Below, in pieces: positions 1 to 5,574 of a DNA stretch of 5,811 bases (positions are counted from its first letter, which is position 1; each line of letters opens with the position of its first letter). The notes under the pieces were generated by a model that worked only from the letters and a program-made list of their open reading frames with translations, was not told the origin of the DNA and ran no database searches. The stretch is from Planctomycetaceae bacterium (GTDB lineage Bacteria; Planctomycetota; Planctomycetia; Isosphaerales; Isosphaeraceae): contig JAFANO010000067.1 in the NCBI GenBank assembly GCA_019232645.1, positions 1 to 5,811 on the forward strand. Reading direction: 5' to 3'. A program made the translations under genes and the position numbers.

Positions 1-127
1 AAGGGTCAACAAAGATCGTTTTCTTCACAGGCTCTCAGGGCATGCCAACCCGACCGCGAGAGATCGCGACGTTCGTGTGCTCGAGGGGCAGGAGCAGCGC
101 CTCTGGAAAGCGCGCGCTAAATGAAGG

Positions 128-196
128 ACAATGGATGGAGACTCCCGCGGAGGGACTCGGAATGCCGGTCCCTCCGCGGGAGTCTCCATCCATTGT
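128..196. repeat. Perfect 29-bp inverted repeat (long hairpin/palindrome)
   Basis: The left arm (128-156) begins ACAATGGATGGAGACTCCCG. The right arm (168-196) is its exact reverse complement over all 29 bases. The 11-base centre (157-167) can itself pair CGG (158-160) with CCG (165-167) around an AATG loop. Just outside, G127-T197 could wobble-pair and G126-C198 could pair. There is no T-tract on either side, so it is not a standard intrinsic terminator. I see no target-site duplication at the edges and no second copy in the window. Possible roles are a REP- or MITE-like dispersed palindrome, a factor-dependent terminator or RNA stabiliser of an upstream transcript, or a cruciform. The perfect arms suggest recent origin or strong constraint. 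The structure is certain; the role is unknown. Confidence 0.95.
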
Positions 197-225
197 TCCC
201 GGACCCGTGGCGTTGCTCCTCAACG

Positions 226-259
226 TTCGAAACGCTGCCCCTTTCGAAACGCTGCCCCT
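226..259. repeat. Perfect 17-bp tandem duplication with TTCGAA cores
   Basis: The unit TTCGAAACGCTGCCCCT occurs twice with no gap (226-242 and 243-259). Each copy starts with the palindrome TTCGAA; in the second copy it widens to TTTCGAAA (242-249). The array ends 56 bases before the bioA start codon. It could be a replication-slippage duplication, or a pair of binding sites for a regulator 17 bp apart. Nothing in the window identifies such a regulator. Confidence 0.9.
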
Positions 260-304
260 TGGGGCGGAAGAGAGGCCGCGCCCAGATACACCGCGAGAGA
301 CTCC

Positions 305-308
305 AGGA
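305..308 (+). promoter_or_regulatory. Ribosome binding site deciding the bioA start
   Basis: AGGA lies 7 bases before the ATG at 316. The open frame continues upstream to an ATG at 121, but that start would translate the inverted repeat and the tandem duplication, and no bioA homologue is expected to have that N-terminus. The AGGA site and the start of recognisable family sequence shortly after it both favour 316. Confidence 0.65.
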
Positions 309-315
309 ATCGACC

Positions 316-1692
316 ATGTCGACCATCCCGGCCGGGACTTTGCGCGACTGGGACCACGCGAACCTCTGGCATCCGTTCACGCCCCTGGCCGACTGGGCGG
401 CGGTGGACCCGCTGATCATCGAGCGGGCCGAAGGGGTCTACCTCTTCGACGTCGAGGGCCACCGGTACCTCGACGGGGTCGGATCTCTGTGGTGCAACGT
501 CAACGGCCACCGGCACCCGGCGCTCGACGCGGCGATCCGCGCCCAACTGGACAAGGTCGCGCACACGACACTGCTGGGCGTCAGCCACCCGGGCGCGATC
601 GAGCTGGCGCACCGGCTGGTCGAACGCGCGCCCGAGGGGCTCACGCGCGTCTTCTTCTCCGACGACGGCGCCACGGCGGTCGAGGTGGCACTCAAGATGG
701 CGTTCCAGTACTGGCGGCAGAAGCCCGACCCCGAGCCGAGGCGGACGCAGTTCGTCGCGCTCGACGGTGCGTACCACGGCGACACGCTCGGCGACGTCAG
801 CATCGGCGGGGTCGATCGGTTCCGCGCGATGTTCGCACCGTTGCTGTTCCCGACGCTCCGCGCGCCCAACCCGTACTGCTACCGATGCCCGCTCGGTCTG
901 GAGCGGGCCGACTGCGCGATCGCCTGCCTCGACGCGGTCGAGCGGATCCTGGAGGCGCATCCCGGCGAGGTCGCGGCCATCGTCGTCGAGCCGCTGGTCC
1001 AGGGGGCGGCGGGGATGATCGTCCAACCCGAGGGCTACCTCCGCGGGCTCCGCGAGATCAGCCGCGAGCACGACGTGCTCCTGATCGCCGACGAGGTAGC
1101 CGTCGGGTTCGGGAGGACCGGGACGCTCTTCGCCTGCGAGCAGGAAGGGGTGACGCCCGACTTCCTCTGCCTGGCCAAGGGAATCACCGGCGGCTACCTG
1201 CCGATGGCCGCGACTCTGACGACCGAGGCGGTTTACGCCGCCTTCTTCGGGACCGCCGCCGAGGGGAAGACATTCTCGCACGGGCACACGTACGGTGGCA
1301 ACCCGCTCGCCGCGGCGGTCGCGCTGGCAAGCCTGCGGGTCTTCGACGACGAGGCGACCCTCGAACGACTCGGCCCCAAGGCCGCCCGGCTCGCCGAGCG
1401 GCTCGCCGAGTTCGCCGCCCGGCCGCACGTCGGTGACGTCCGCCACCGCGGGCTGCTCGCGGGTGTCGAGCTCGTCGCCGACAAGGCCACGAAGGCCCCG
1501 TACCCCCCGGACGCGCTGGTCGGCCGCCGCATCTGCCAGCGGGCCCGCGATTTCGGAGTGTTGGTCCGCCCCCTCGGCGATGTCATCGTGATCATGCCCC
1601 CCCTGGCCATCACCCTCGATCAACTCGACGTGCTGCTCGACGTGCTGCTACGATGTGTGCGCGACGTGACAGAAGGCAAGTCGTCGGGATAG
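316..1692 (+). CDS. bioA: Adenosylmethionine (or lysine)-8-amino-7-oxononanoate aminotransferase
   Basis: This cytosolic PLP enzyme of biotin synthesis transfers an amino group to 8-amino-7-oxononanoate (KAPA), giving 7,8-diaminopelargonate. The protein is 458 aa, close to the family's usual 430-460. Class III aminotransferase landmarks run in order: NLWHPFTPL near residue 17, SLWCNVNGHRHP (Trp59), SDDGATAVEVALKMA (115-129), GAYHGDT (151-157), IADEVAVGFGRTG with Asp259, CLAKGITGG with Lys288 as the PLP Schiff-base lysine, HGHTYGGNPLA (322-332), and RPLGDVIVIMPP with Arg418 near the substrate carboxylate. Several stretches (TLLG, PHVGD, TKAPYP, RPLGDVI) resemble Bacillus subtilis BioA, which uses lysine rather than SAM; this comparison is from memory. 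A CX2CX8CX3C cysteine group lies at 188-204. bioD follows after 60 bp and takes its product. The family is near certain; the amino donor is not. Confidence 0.96.
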   Translation: MSTIPAGTLRDWDHANLWHPFTPLADWAAVDPLIIERAEGVYLFDVEGHRYLDGVGSLWCNVNGHRHPALDAAIRAQLDKVAHTTLLGVSHPGAIELAHRLVERAPEGLTRVFFSDDGATAVEVALKMAFQYWRQKPDPEPRRTQFVALDGAYHGDTLGDVSIGGVDRFRAMFAPLLFPTLRAPNPYCYRCPLGLERADCAIACLDAVERILEAHPGEVAAIVVEPLVQGAAGMIVQPEGYLRGLREISREHDVLLIADEVAVGFGRTGTLFACEQEGVTPDFLCLAKGITGGYLPMAATLTTEAVYAAFFGTAAEGKTFSHGHTYGGNPLAAAVALASLRVFDDEATLERLGPKAARLAERLAEFAARPHVGDVRHRGLLAGVELVADKATKAPYPPDALVGRRICQRARDFGVLVRPLGDVIVIMPPLAITLDQLDVLLDVLLRCVRDVTEGKSSG

Positions 1693-1738
1693 GCCGCGAT
1701 CCGCCCGGCCCGACCCTCGACTGTCGTCCCGACTCGAT

Positions 1739-1743
1739 GGGGA
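1739..1743 (+). promoter_or_regulatory. Ribosome binding site deciding the bioD start
   Basis: GGGGA lies 9 bases before the ATG at 1753. The earlier in-frame ATG at 1744 directly abuts this purine run and so has no usable spacing. The start at 1753 also gives the usual short BioD lead into the Walker A loop. Confidence 0.55.
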
Positions 1744-1752
1744 ATGATTTCG

Positions 1753-2490
1753 ATGGCCCTGCCCGGCCTGATCGTGATCGGGACCGACACGGGGGTAGGG
1801 AAGACCCGCGTGGCCGCGGCGATCGCGCGGGTCTTGCGTGAAGAAGGCCGCCGCGTCGGGGTACTCAAGCCATTGGCCACCGGTGCGACCCGCGCCGGGG
1901 ACGACTGGCGGTGTGACGACGCCGAGATCCTGGGCGAGGCCCTCGGGGTCGCGATCCCTCGCGAGCGGATCACCCCGCTCGTATTCGAGGAACCCCTGGC
2001 CCCGTCCGTCGCCGCCCGGAGGCTGGGAAAGTCCCTGGACCGGGAGCACGTCGAGCGTGCCACGAGAGAGGCGCTCGCCTGGTGGGCCGGCCGCGCCGAG
2101 GTCATGATCGTCGAGGGGATCGGCGGCCTGCTCACGCCCGTCGCCGACGACGCGACCCTGGCCGACCTGGCGGTCGCGCTCGACTACCCGGCGGTGGTCG
2201 TGGCCCGCCGCGGGCTCGGCACGTTGAACCACACCCTCCTGTCCGTCGAGGCCGCACTCCGACGCGGGCTCCGGGTCGCGGGCGTCGTGCTCAATTCCGC
2301 CCAGCCCGACGCCGGTACCATCGCCGAGGCCACCAATGCCTTCGAGCTGGCCCGACGCCTCGACGCGATCCCCATCCTGGCCGAGCTCCCGTATCACGAC
2401 GACCCGGCCATGTTAACAATCGCCCTAAGTTGCGTGGATTGGTACCGTAGGGCACAATTGCCGAGGCACTCGACGCCGATCAATGGTTGA
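1753..2490 (+). CDS. bioD: ATP-dependent dethiobiotin synthetase
   Basis: BioD closes the ureido ring of dethiobiotin from 7,8-diaminopelargonate, CO2 and ATP. This is the cytosolic step after BioA and before BioB. With the start at 1753 the protein is 245 aa, normal to slightly long for the family. Visible motifs: the P-loop GTDTGVGKT (10-18) with Lys17 and Thr18; VLKPLATG (37-44), whose Lys39 matches the substrate-binding lysine; Asp55/Asp56 in the region of the metal-binding aspartate; VEGIGGLLTP (120-129) with Glu121; LNHTLLSVEAA (158-168); and GVVLN (177-181), the nucleotide-base region. The P-loop NTPase fold and BioD identity are clear. The last 27 or so residues, after the LAELPY stretch, are not typical BioD sequence, and the DNA there is visibly less GC-rich. 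Placement 60 bp after bioA suggests one transcript. Confidence 0.95.
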   Translation: MALPGLIVIGTDTGVGKTRVAAAIARVLREEGRRVGVLKPLATGATRAGDDWRCDDAEILGEALGVAIPRERITPLVFEEPLAPSVAARRLGKSLDREHVERATREALAWWAGRAEVMIVEGIGGLLTPVADDATLADLAVALDYPAVVVARRGLGTLNHTLLSVEAALRRGLRVAGVVLNSAQPDAGTIAEATNAFELARRLDAIPILAELPYHDDPAMLTIALSCVDWYRRAQLPRHSTPING

Positions 2491-2500
2491 AGGGCCCGTC

Positions 2501-2550
2501 ATCCTCGAGGAGCCCCGGAGTCCGAGGATTATCCCTTGTTCCGGGAAGGG
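2501..2550 (+). terminator. Weak hairpins after bioD, possible terminator
   Basis: ATCCTCG (2501-2507) pairs with CGAGGAT (2523-2529) around a 15-base loop. A second small stem, CCCTT (2533-2537) with AAGGG (2546-2550), follows. Neither is followed by a real T-tract. They lie 10-60 bases after the bioD stop, where a terminator would be expected, but stems this short are common by chance in GC-rich DNA. Confidence 0.2.
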
Positions 2551-2582
2551 GTCGGGTTGAGGGCGAGTCGATCCGTCGACCG

Positions 2583-2592
2583 AGGAGAGGAG
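2583..2592 (+). promoter_or_regulatory. Ribosome binding site, doubled AGGAG
   Basis: AGGAG occurs at 2583-2587 and again at 2588-2592, ahead of the ATG at 2597. The first copy has 9-base spacing and the second 4-base. This is the strongest Shine-Dalgarno signal in the window and supports 2597 as the start of the 423-aa gene. Confidence 0.7.
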
Positions 2593-2596
2593 ACCC

Positions 2597-3868
2597 ATGA
2601 CCAGCGAAACGATCGAACTCCCGCCGGGAGAGCCGGATCACGACAGCCCCCGGCGCGATCCGCCGTCTTCGTCCCGGACCTCCGGCGAGCCGAGGCCTCC
2701 GGGCGAGCGGACCTCCAGCAACGACGAACTGAGCGAGCTGGTATCGGAATTGGCGACGAAACTCGATCGGCTGCCGGGCCCGTACTCGACGAAGGAGCCA
2801 TCCTCGGCCAAGCCGCCCCCGCCGGCCCCCGAGGCCCCGGTCGCGAAGCTCGAGCCCGAGGGGCAGGAGCCGGAGTCGTTTGACGCGGTCGAGGCCCTGA
2901 ATGCGTTCCTGTCGGCGACACCCGTAGTGCCGGTGACTGCGTCGACCGCGCGGCCGACCGTCGCTGCCGAGCCGTTGCTGGTCTCGCTCGACACTTCTCC
3001 GGAGATCCCGTCACTTCCCAAGCCGCCCTCCGAGGACGTCGCCGCGGAGACCTCCTCCCCGGGCTCGTTCAAGGCCTTCCCCGCCCTCGATCTGGGCGAC
3101 CCCCTCTCCCACGCAGCCAGGGCCGAATCGCCGAAGAAGGCGGAGCCGGAGGAGGACGACGAGGAGTATGATGAGAACGAGTCCCCGCGCGGGGCGTCGT
3201 GGCCGTTCATCCTGCTTTTGAGCTATGCGAGTGCCGTCACGATCGGCCTGATCTGGGTCCTCTGGGGCGGCCTCAAGATCCGCGAGAGCGAGGAGGACGA
3301 CTTCCCTGCGGCCAGCACCGCCCCCGACCCCGGCCGCCGGGCCGACCTGTCGCGAAAGGTCGCCTCGCCCCCCTCGATCGCCTCCGACCATCGGACGACC
3401 CTCGGCAAACCGCTCCGGATGGGCTTGCTCGAGGCCACCCCGCTGGGCATCTCCTTGGGCAAAGTGAGGCTCCAGCGCTCGTTCGATCCCGCGCAAGGAC
3501 GCGACGGCGGCGACAACGCCCTGAGGCTCAAGCTCCGGCTCGAGAACGTCTCGACCGACGCCATCTTCTTCCCGCTCGACGAAGCCTTCCTCCGCGAGAA
3601 TGAGCGCCGCCAACTCGACAGCTCCATCGAGACCTCCGACGGCCTCCAGATCGAGATGTTCCCGCTGGCCGTCGCGAGCGAGTGGTCGATCGTCGGCCAA
3701 GAGTTCCGCGAGCTCAAGCCCGGCCAGTCGTACGAGACCGAGGTCGTCAGCGCCCCCGACGTCCAGGGCCACGTGACGCCCGAGATGACCTGGCGCCTCC
3801 GGCTCCGGACCGGCATCAACCAGACCGACACCATGGGTGTCCGGTTCCGAGAGGACCAGATCCATTAG
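2597..3868 (+). CDS. Single-span membrane protein of unknown function, 423 aa
   Basis: I do not recognise a named family. Residues 1-200 are low-complexity and probably disordered, rich in Pro, Ser and Glu. They contain one short possible helix (about 42-58, NDELSELVSELATKLDRL) and end in an acidic run (183-195, EPEEDDEEYDENE). One clear membrane segment spans about 202-225 (WPFILLLSYASAVTIGLIWV), followed by KIRE. A second linker (226-268) leads to a folded-looking domain at about 270-423 with alternating hydrophobic strands, including LRLKLRLENVSTDAIFFPLD (309-328) and a GQSYETEVVSAP stretch. This resembles the immunoglobulin-like domains of secreted or lipoprotein DUF4352-type proteins, but only in general character. 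No catalytic motif or signal peptide is visible. If the N-terminus is cytoplasmic, the domain is extracytoplasmic; flanking charges do not settle this. The strong RBS and codon use show it is a real gene. It stands 106 bp from bioD with no evident link to biotin. Confidence 0.85.
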   Translation: MTSETIELPPGEPDHDSPRRDPPSSSRTSGEPRPPGERTSSNDELSELVSELATKLDRLPGPYSTKEPSSAKPPPPAPEAPVAKLEPEGQEPESFDAVEALNAFLSATPVVPVTASTARPTVAAEPLLVSLDTSPEIPSLPKPPSEDVAAETSSPGSFKAFPALDLGDPLSHAARAESPKKAEPEEDDEEYDENESPRGASWPFILLLSYASAVTIGLIWVLWGGLKIRESEEDDFPAASTAPDPGRRADLSRKVASPPSIASDHRTTLGKPLRMGLLEATPLGISLGKVRLQRSFDPAQGRDGGDNALRLKLRLENVSTDAIFFPLDEAFLRENERRQLDSSIETSDGLQIEMFPLAVASEWSIVGQEFRELKPGQSYETEVVSAPDVQGHVTPEMTWRLRLRTGINQTDTMGVRFREDQIH

Positions 3869-3887
3869 AGCCACCCACAGGATGGTC

Positions 3888-3962
3888 CTTCACCCGACAT
3901 TTTCCGGGGGAGGAGCCTCCTTTCTTTGTCCCCCTTCGGGTGAGCGCCGGGGTGAGAGCACC
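3888..3962. repeat. Dispersed intergenic palindromic repeat, possibly a terminator
   Basis: TCACCCGA (3890-3897) pairs with TCGGGTGA (3936-3943). Inside it GGGGGA (3906-3911) pairs with TCCCCC (3929-3934), and GGAG/CTCC can form a small stem next to TTTCTTT. The downstream part reads GGGTGAGCGCCGGGGTGAGA. On the - strand it would translate as LTPALTRRG, very like the LTPALSP/LTPALSRRG false peptides given by a repeat widespread in bacterial intergenic DNA. That link is from memory of the pattern. It lies about 20 bases after the stop of the 423-aa gene, so it could also end that transcript. Confidence 0.5.
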
Positions 3963-4041
3963 TCGGCTTCGATCATCGCCAACCTGTTGTGGTATGGAGC
4001 CAGCCCGGCGGGCGGAGCCGGTCCCCAGCCGGACCGCCGCA

Positions 4042-4050
4042 TGATAAAAT
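4042..4050 (+). promoter_or_regulatory. Extended -10 promoter candidate for the EEP gene
   Basis: TGATAAAAT matches the extended -10 pattern TGnTATAAT with one mismatch and is the most AT-rich spot in this gap. No credible -35 hexamer lies 16-18 bases upstream, where the DNA is GC-rich. It sits about 60-110 bases before the two possible start codons of the EEP gene. The pattern is seen directly; its use as a promoter is inferred. Confidence 0.3.
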
Positions 4051-4159
4051 CGGGGCCGATGGGGGATCCCGCTGGGGAGTCGGCAGGTCTCCACGAAGCG
4101 GCCGAAGCATGGACCACAGGGAACGGCAAGGATCGGTCGCATCGTGGTCTGCTTTGGCA

Positions 4160-5116
4160 ATGCCCCCCACCTCGTCCATCCTGCCGGCTCTGCTGACCCT
4201 GGCCGCCCTGATCCACCCCCTGGCCCTGGTGTTCGGTCGCCTCGACTGGCGGATCGACCTTTTGACCCATTTCTCAGAGCCCGCGCTGGCGGTCACGCTG
4301 GTGGCGCTGGGGATGGTCGCATGGCGGCGGTGGCGATGGCTGGCGATGGGGCTGGTGGGGCTGGCCGCGTTGCAGGGGGCAGCGATCCTTCGGAACGAGT
4401 GGGGCCATCCGGTCGAGCCCGACCCACGATCGCCGGCGTGGCTCCGGATCCTCATGGCCAATGTCCTCAAGGACAACGACCGCTACGACGACCTCGCCCG
4501 GCTGATCCGCCGCGAGCGGCCCGACGTCGTCGGCCTGGTCGAGTATGCCCCCGGCTGGCCCGAGGGGCTGGCCGACATCCGTCGCGAGTACCCCTACCGC
4601 GTCGAGGCCCCCACCGGCTCCAAGGGCCTGGCCCTCTGGTTCCGCGCGCGGCCCCTGGCGATCGACCTGCCCGAGTCGCCGATGCCCGGCGCGTGGCCCT
4701 TCCTCCACGCGTCCTTCGAGTTCGAGGGCCGAACCCGCCATCTCTGGCTGATCCACCCCAGCCTGCCGTTCGTGCGGTGGAATACCCCCGAGCTCGCCGC
4801 GCTGGCCGAGCGGATCAGGCGGACGGGGGGCTCTCGGATCGTCGTCGGCGACATGAATTGCACCGAGGGCTCGCCCCACTTCGCCGACTTCCTCCGCACT
4901 GCCGGCCTGCGCGACAGCCGCCTCGGGTTCGGGAGGCAGCCGAGCTGGCCGACCGACTGGCCCTACCGGATCGCACTCGACCACGCGTTCGTCTCCGACG
5001 ACCTGGCCGTCCTCGATCGCCGGCTGGGCCCGATGATCGGGTCGGATCACTTCCCCCTGGTCCTCGACCTCGCCCCGGCCTCGGGTACCAGCGCCGCGGC
5101 GAGTTCGGAGAGGTAG
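4160..5116 (+). CDS. Membrane-anchored endonuclease/exonuclease/phosphatase family protein
   Basis: The C-terminal two thirds is an EEP fold (DNase I/exonuclease III superfamily), metal-dependent phosphodiesterases and nucleases. Motifs in order, numbered from the ATG at 4160 (318 aa): MANVLKDN with Asn101; VGLVEYAP with Glu128, the metal-binding glutamate; LIHPSLP with His199; VVGDMNCTEGSP with Asp231 and Asn233; IALDHAFVS with Asp274 and His275; and GSDHFPLV with Asp296 and His297. All catalytic positions are present. The N-terminus has about three hydrophobic segments (roughly 8-26, 39-54, 59-77), so the catalytic domain is tethered to the membrane, most likely facing outward as in YafD-like members. 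No good Shine-Dalgarno precedes 4160. An in-frame ATG at 4109 (335 aa) is possible; longer extension to 3989 reads like non-coding sequence. The substrate (nucleic acid, phospholipid or other) cannot be told. The 3' end overlaps the opposing gene by 70 bp. Confidence 0.9.
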   Translation: MPPTSSILPALLTLAALIHPLALVFGRLDWRIDLLTHFSEPALAVTLVALGMVAWRRWRWLAMGLVGLAALQGAAILRNEWGHPVEPDPRSPAWLRILMANVLKDNDRYDDLARLIRRERPDVVGLVEYAPGWPEGLADIRREYPYRVEAPTGSKGLALWFRARPLAIDLPESPMPGAWPFLHASFEFEGRTRHLWLIHPSLPFVRWNTPELAALAERIRRTGGSRIVVGDMNCTEGSPHFADFLRTAGLRDSRLGFGRQPSWPTDWPYRIALDHAFVSDDLAVLDRRLGPMIGSDHFPLVLDLAPASGTSAAASSER

Positions 5117-5574
5117 GGCAGGGGAGCCGGAGGCTCGGGGACGGGAGAGTCGGCGAACTTGGCGCGATCGGCCTGGCGGAGCAGGTCGATCAGCTCCTCG
5201 GCCCGCCTGGTCCCCAGCGCCTCGGCGAGTTCTGGAGCGTCAGACATCTCCTCGTTCGTCTTGGCCCGCCACGAAGCGCCGAACCGCTCCGCCAGGACTC
5301 GGCGAATCGCCCTGGAGAAGATGATCCAACGCTCTCGAGGAGATTCGGGGAGGACTCTGGGCAATCCGTATCTCGCCGAACGCTCGGCTCGAATGCGCCG
5401 GCGGCGCGCACGACGCCGCAGGGACAGCAGGAGAGCCGCGAGGGTGACGGCCAGCAACGCCAGGCCGGCAATCGACAGCGTGATCGCGACGACGGGCGAT
5501 TGCGGCGCGGGCAGCGGCTCCGGGCCGGGGTTGGGGCGCGGGGGCACATAGACGGCCGTCGCGAGGGGGTTCAC
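5047..5574 (-). CDS. Small single-span membrane protein downstream of a DUF58 gene
   Basis: The start is a GTG at 5574 whose last two bases form part of the DUF58 stop codon (GTGA, 4-base overlap), so translational coupling is likely. An ATG at 5679 in the same frame would lie inside DUF58 and encodes only Arg/Pro-rich sequence. The 175-aa protein has a short Pro-rich N-terminus (11-27), one membrane helix (about 28-50), then a strongly basic stretch (53-64, RRRARRRRIRAE). By the positive-inside rule the N-terminus is outside and the C-terminal domain (70-145) is cytoplasmic. That domain contains ERWIIFSRAIRRVLAERFG, SWRAKTNEEM and ELIDLLRQADRAKFAD, a pattern resembling the DUF4381/DUF4129-like proteins near MoxR-DUF58-VWA genes. 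The last 25 residues look unstructured and are encoded opposite the 3' end of the EEP gene. The function of such proteins is not established; assisting the MoxR/VWA machinery at the membrane is an inference. Confidence 0.85.
   Translation of the reverse strand: MNPLATAVYVPPRPNPGPEPLPAPQSPVVAITLSIAGLALLAVTLAALLLSLRRRARRRRIRAERSARYGLPRVLPESPRERWIIFSRAIRRVLAERFGASWRAKTNEEMSDAPELAEALGTRRAEELIDLLRQADRAKFADSPVPEPPAPLPYLSELAAALVPEAGARSRTRGK

Larger units (their letters stand above)
1..315. other. Intergenic region upstream of bioA
   Basis: No reading frame here looks like a real protein. The frames that cross it are extensions or shadows of bioA and encode Arg/Pro/Ser-rich low-complexity peptides. 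The region holds a long perfect inverted repeat and a short tandem duplication, both listed separately. The first 35 bases are less GC-rich than the rest and could include upstream promoter or gene-end sequence, but I cannot assign them. I see no match to the biotin-operator patterns I know (the long BirA palindrome built on TTGTAAACC, or the BioR TTATMKATAA type). Any regulation of bioA from this region is therefore unassigned. Confidence 0.6.

Noticed and set aside
128..259. CRISPR-like repeats upstream of bioA
   Set aside because: There is one inverted repeat and one two-copy tandem duplication without spacers, and no cas genes nearby.
121..315. N-terminal extension of bioA to the ATG at 121 (523 aa)
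   Set aside because: It would translate the inverted repeat and the tandem duplication, has no Shine-Dalgarno support, and adds 65 residues unlike any BioA, whereas 316 has AGGA at good spacing.
310..326. Repeated TCGACCAT around the bioA start codon
   Set aside because: An 8-base repeat spaced by one base is short, GC-rich and partly coding; chance is a sufficient explanation.
42..1436. Long + strand open frame overlapping bioA in another frame
   Set aside because: The product is Arg/Pro/Gly-rich low complexity, as expected from a shadow frame of a GC-rich gene.
220..1623. Long - strand open frame opposite bioA (467 aa)
   Set aside because: It is the antisense shadow of bioA; no motif or RBS supports it and it crosses the tandem duplication.
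3011..3874. Long - strand open frame opposite the 423-aa gene (287 aa)
   Set aside because: The composition is a mirror of the + strand codons, and the + strand gene has the strong RBS and a clear membrane segment.
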